DNA from: Leptasterias polaris
Taxonomy: Eukaryota > Echinodermata > Asteroidea > Forcipulatida > Asteriidae
Assembly: GCA_037783415.1 (NCBI GenBank)
Contig: JAZGTN010000022.1
Coordinates: 8,220,001 to 8,284,000 of the forward strand
Reading direction: 5' to 3'
DNA: 64,000 nucleotides
Each line of letters starts with the position of its first letter. The first letter of the stretch is position 1. The translations under genes and the position numbers were made by a program. Positions 61,593 through 64,000 of the stretch are shown one piece after another. The notes beneath the pieces were generated by a model. It saw nothing but the letters and a program-made list of their open reading frames with translations, did not search any database and had not been told where the DNA came from.

Positions 61593-62642
61593 ATGCATGT
61601 GATGCATAAACAAATTAATATTGGGTTTATTTTCGTCTGAGAAAGGCAGAATATTTGGCCGTTGGAAATAAACAAGAAAACTTAATTGAGTACAAGGATT
61701 GATCTACAGTGGCTTTACTAGGCTTTTGGGCTATTTAACCAAAAAAAATCACTTGTTTCTGAGAACACAAAAATCAGAAGATCCGACAAGAATATCATGC
61801 ACTGGTACAAGACACCCCCAATGTATGCAAGAGTTACATGTACTACATACATGGTGTGTGCAGGCAATGCAGTTGATGGTGTATTTTATGTATCATGGAT
61901 GATCGTATTTTATGACCGGAGAAAAAAACATTCCTCCTGACATGCAGAAACTAAAAATGATTGATGCAAAACAACTTATTTTTTTGACATGGCCCTTTGC
62001 CGAAAATGACAGAACACTCTAATGGAAACGTCTCTCAAACTTCACACAGTAATGCAATGCATCCAAATGTATTTTTCGTGATGTTTAAACAGCTAATATA
62101 CATCTTAGAAATTTGCTGTTCAAATTTAGATTTCACTTCTCCAACAGGGTAATCTCCTTAATTGACAGTCAAAATAAATTTAACCAAATCCCCTGGCAGA
62201 CAGAATCCATTTTGTTCCAACCTTCTTACTACTGCAAGTTAACCTTGACTTCAGATCTGATAATGTCGTAATTCAATTGTGCGTCTGCCATGTTTAGTTC
62301 TGCAGCAGCCGTCTGTCCATGATTTTTCTTTTTGTGCTGGGAGGACACATCATTATGGAACATTACAAAACCTTACCACTGTGTATAATAACAGAGCTAT
62401 GCAACAACATATGGAGCTACAGCCCTTCAATCGGAAGTAATTTACGACGACTTATTCGTTATTAAAATAATTCATCAAAAGCTGTTATTCTCAATCATCA
62501 AAACCTCTCTCAAATGAAATTTGCAATTTCTTGGAGTACGTACTCCCTGGGAAGAGATCTTAGCCAGGAAATCCAGAATCCAAGATGAAATACTTTCTCA
62601 TAAGATGACAGGTCTTCAAACAAACCCAATAAACATAAGTTA

Positions 62643-63186
62643 ATTTTGTACATCTTTTCAAAAGATAGTTTGATTAATTGTGGACTATTGATTTTACCTG
62701 CATGTTAAGCTAGCTCAACAAAACACAATTCCTCAGAAGACAAAGTAAGCTTCTTGCTAGATTTACGTAAGAGTTTTCTAATTATCACTAAATCTGAACC
62801 ATGTCTTTTGAGATGCACAGCAATATGATACAAGGTTATCTGAATTTAGATTTAAAAGAAAAGATGTTTGAAGTATTATGTGACAGGAGTCATAATGAAT
62901 ACACTTCTCTTGACACGGTCGTGTAAAGAGAAGAATTACCAGACTTCTGTCACATAATACCTCAAACATCTTTTCTTTGAAAATTAAATTCAGAAAACCT
63001 TGTATCATATTGTTGTGCATCTCAAAAGACATGGTTCAGATTTAGTGATAATTAGAAAACTCTTACATTAATCTGGAAGCTTACTTTGTCTTCTGAGGAA
63101 TTGTGTTTTATTGAGCTAGCTTAACATGCAGATAAAATCAATAGTCCACAATTTATCAAACTATCTTTTGAAAAGATTTACAAAAT
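62643..63186. repeat. 544-bp near-perfect inverted repeat (long hairpin)
   Basis: The left arm 62643-62910 is mirrored by 62925-63186 over about 270 bases with few mismatches. Examples are ACCATGTCTTTTGAGATGCA versus TGCATCTCAAAAGACATGGT, and CTGCATGTTAAGCTAGCTCA versus its inverse. The tip is ACACGGTCGTGT, itself palindromic, so there is practically no loop. No coding frame of note occurs. It could be a foldback transposon or the template of a long hairpin RNA. Confidence 0.9.
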
Positions 63187-63668
63187 GAGTTTTGAAGATG
63201 TAAGTGTACACTGTAGTTTCCAAAGTGCATCTTTCGAGATATATTTCTAATAAAAAGCAACAAATGTTATCTTTATATTATACACAAAAATAAACCCCAC
63301 ACAGTTTGAAGCACATCATGAGTAAAAGGTACACAATGACTGATAAAAAACCTGTCCTTGTTTAACAATTGAAAGGCTCAAAGTTCTGCTTTCTGTTTAT
63401 ATGCAAACTTTATGCAAGCATAAAAACCATCATCGTTTTCACAAAGTGGCGAATCCATCCAACTAAAAACTAATTATTAATCAGTTTTCTAACGAATTCT
63501 TTACACATTCATTGCTGTTAACCTTAATTCTCACAGAATCTTGGGGACTAATAACTAATTAATTGGTTACACTATTAATTAGCATGAACAGTGAATTACT
63601 AGATATGCCATTTTGGGAATTTTAAAAAAGTGAAGCCCTCTGCAGGGAGGTTGTTTGGTTTGGGTTTG

Positions 63669-63705
63669 GGGGGGGGGGGGTGGGGGGGGGGGGGTTTGGG
63701 GGGGT
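63669..63705. repeat. G-rich homopolymer tract
   Basis: Runs of G interrupted by a single T or TTT. An antisense open frame across it is a proline artefact. Confidence 0.85.
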
Positions 63706-64000
63706 TCACAAAGTGACAATACGTTTTGAAATTTAAAACAAAATAAAACAGTAGCAAGAATGAAAAACTATGACAGTTGTGTATGACTAAAGAAGTCAGC
63801 TTATTTTTTTTTCTAAATTTTAATGACAAATTCATTAGCGGTCTCTCAGAAAACGATGACAAAATATTTTACCTTTTCACCACAAGCTACATTATGGTAG
63901 TGTTAGTTAAGGCAAACGTTGGTACAGGCATGAAGGCTTGAACAGTAACACAAACCAAAGTCTGTATTTTTGATGATACAGCATATGTATTATATTAGGG

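Noticed and set aside
63599..63862. Proline-rich minus-strand frame
   Set aside because: Produced by the G homopolymer; no other support.

Overview
The window is nuclear DNA from an animal, most likely an echinoderm and possibly a sea star. Genes are split into small exons with GT-AG introns. Intergenic and intronic DNA is AT-rich and packed with tRNA-derived SINEs, short TTAA- or TA-flanked inverted-repeat elements, a Penelope-like element and LINE tails. The echinoderm assignment rests on my memory of these repeat families, not on a search. No bacterial genes, rRNA genes or CRISPR arrays were seen.

Layout. (1) 1-1179, plus: 3' end of a gene for an Hsp20/alpha-crystallin-domain protein. (2) 17598 down to 2754, minus: a complete seven-exon PRCC gene whose conceptual protein is 483 residues. 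(3) 13911 down to 11202, minus, inside PRCC intron 3: exons of a protein with two BEN domains; its 5' end was not found and its first visible exon is phase-compatible with PRCC exon 3. (4) About 17.7-22.75 kb, plus, divergent from PRCC: an unrecognised acidic, serine-rich, probably nuclear protein. (5) 23-29.5 kb: intergenic DNA with repeats. (6) 46739 down to 29520, minus: seven exons of a calcium/calmodulin-dependent kinase IV gene (CAMK4) with almost the whole kinase domain; the first coding exon lies beyond 46.74 kb and was not found. (7) 53615 down to 49841, minus: a two-exon gene for an unrecognised 876-residue protein with two similar Cys/His segments and a cysteine-rich tail. (8) 56091 down to about 53861, minus: a 5'-truncated, frameshifted Penelope-like retroelement with reverse transcriptase and GIY-YIG parts. 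(9) 56.3-64 kb: gene-poor DNA with an L1-like LINE tail and a 544-bp near-perfect hairpin.

PRCC, the BEN protein and the divergent acidic protein are plausibly nuclear; CAMK4 is a calcium-responsive kinase that in vertebrates acts largely in the nucleus. They do not form an obvious pathway. The most notable points are the phase-compatible BEN gene nested in PRCC, the long hairpin, a TA-flanked 900-bp transposon whose empty site can be read inside a tRNA-derived SINE, the two-exon Cys-rich gene flanked by Penelope pieces in opposite orientations, and several short tandem duplications that break retroelement reading frames.
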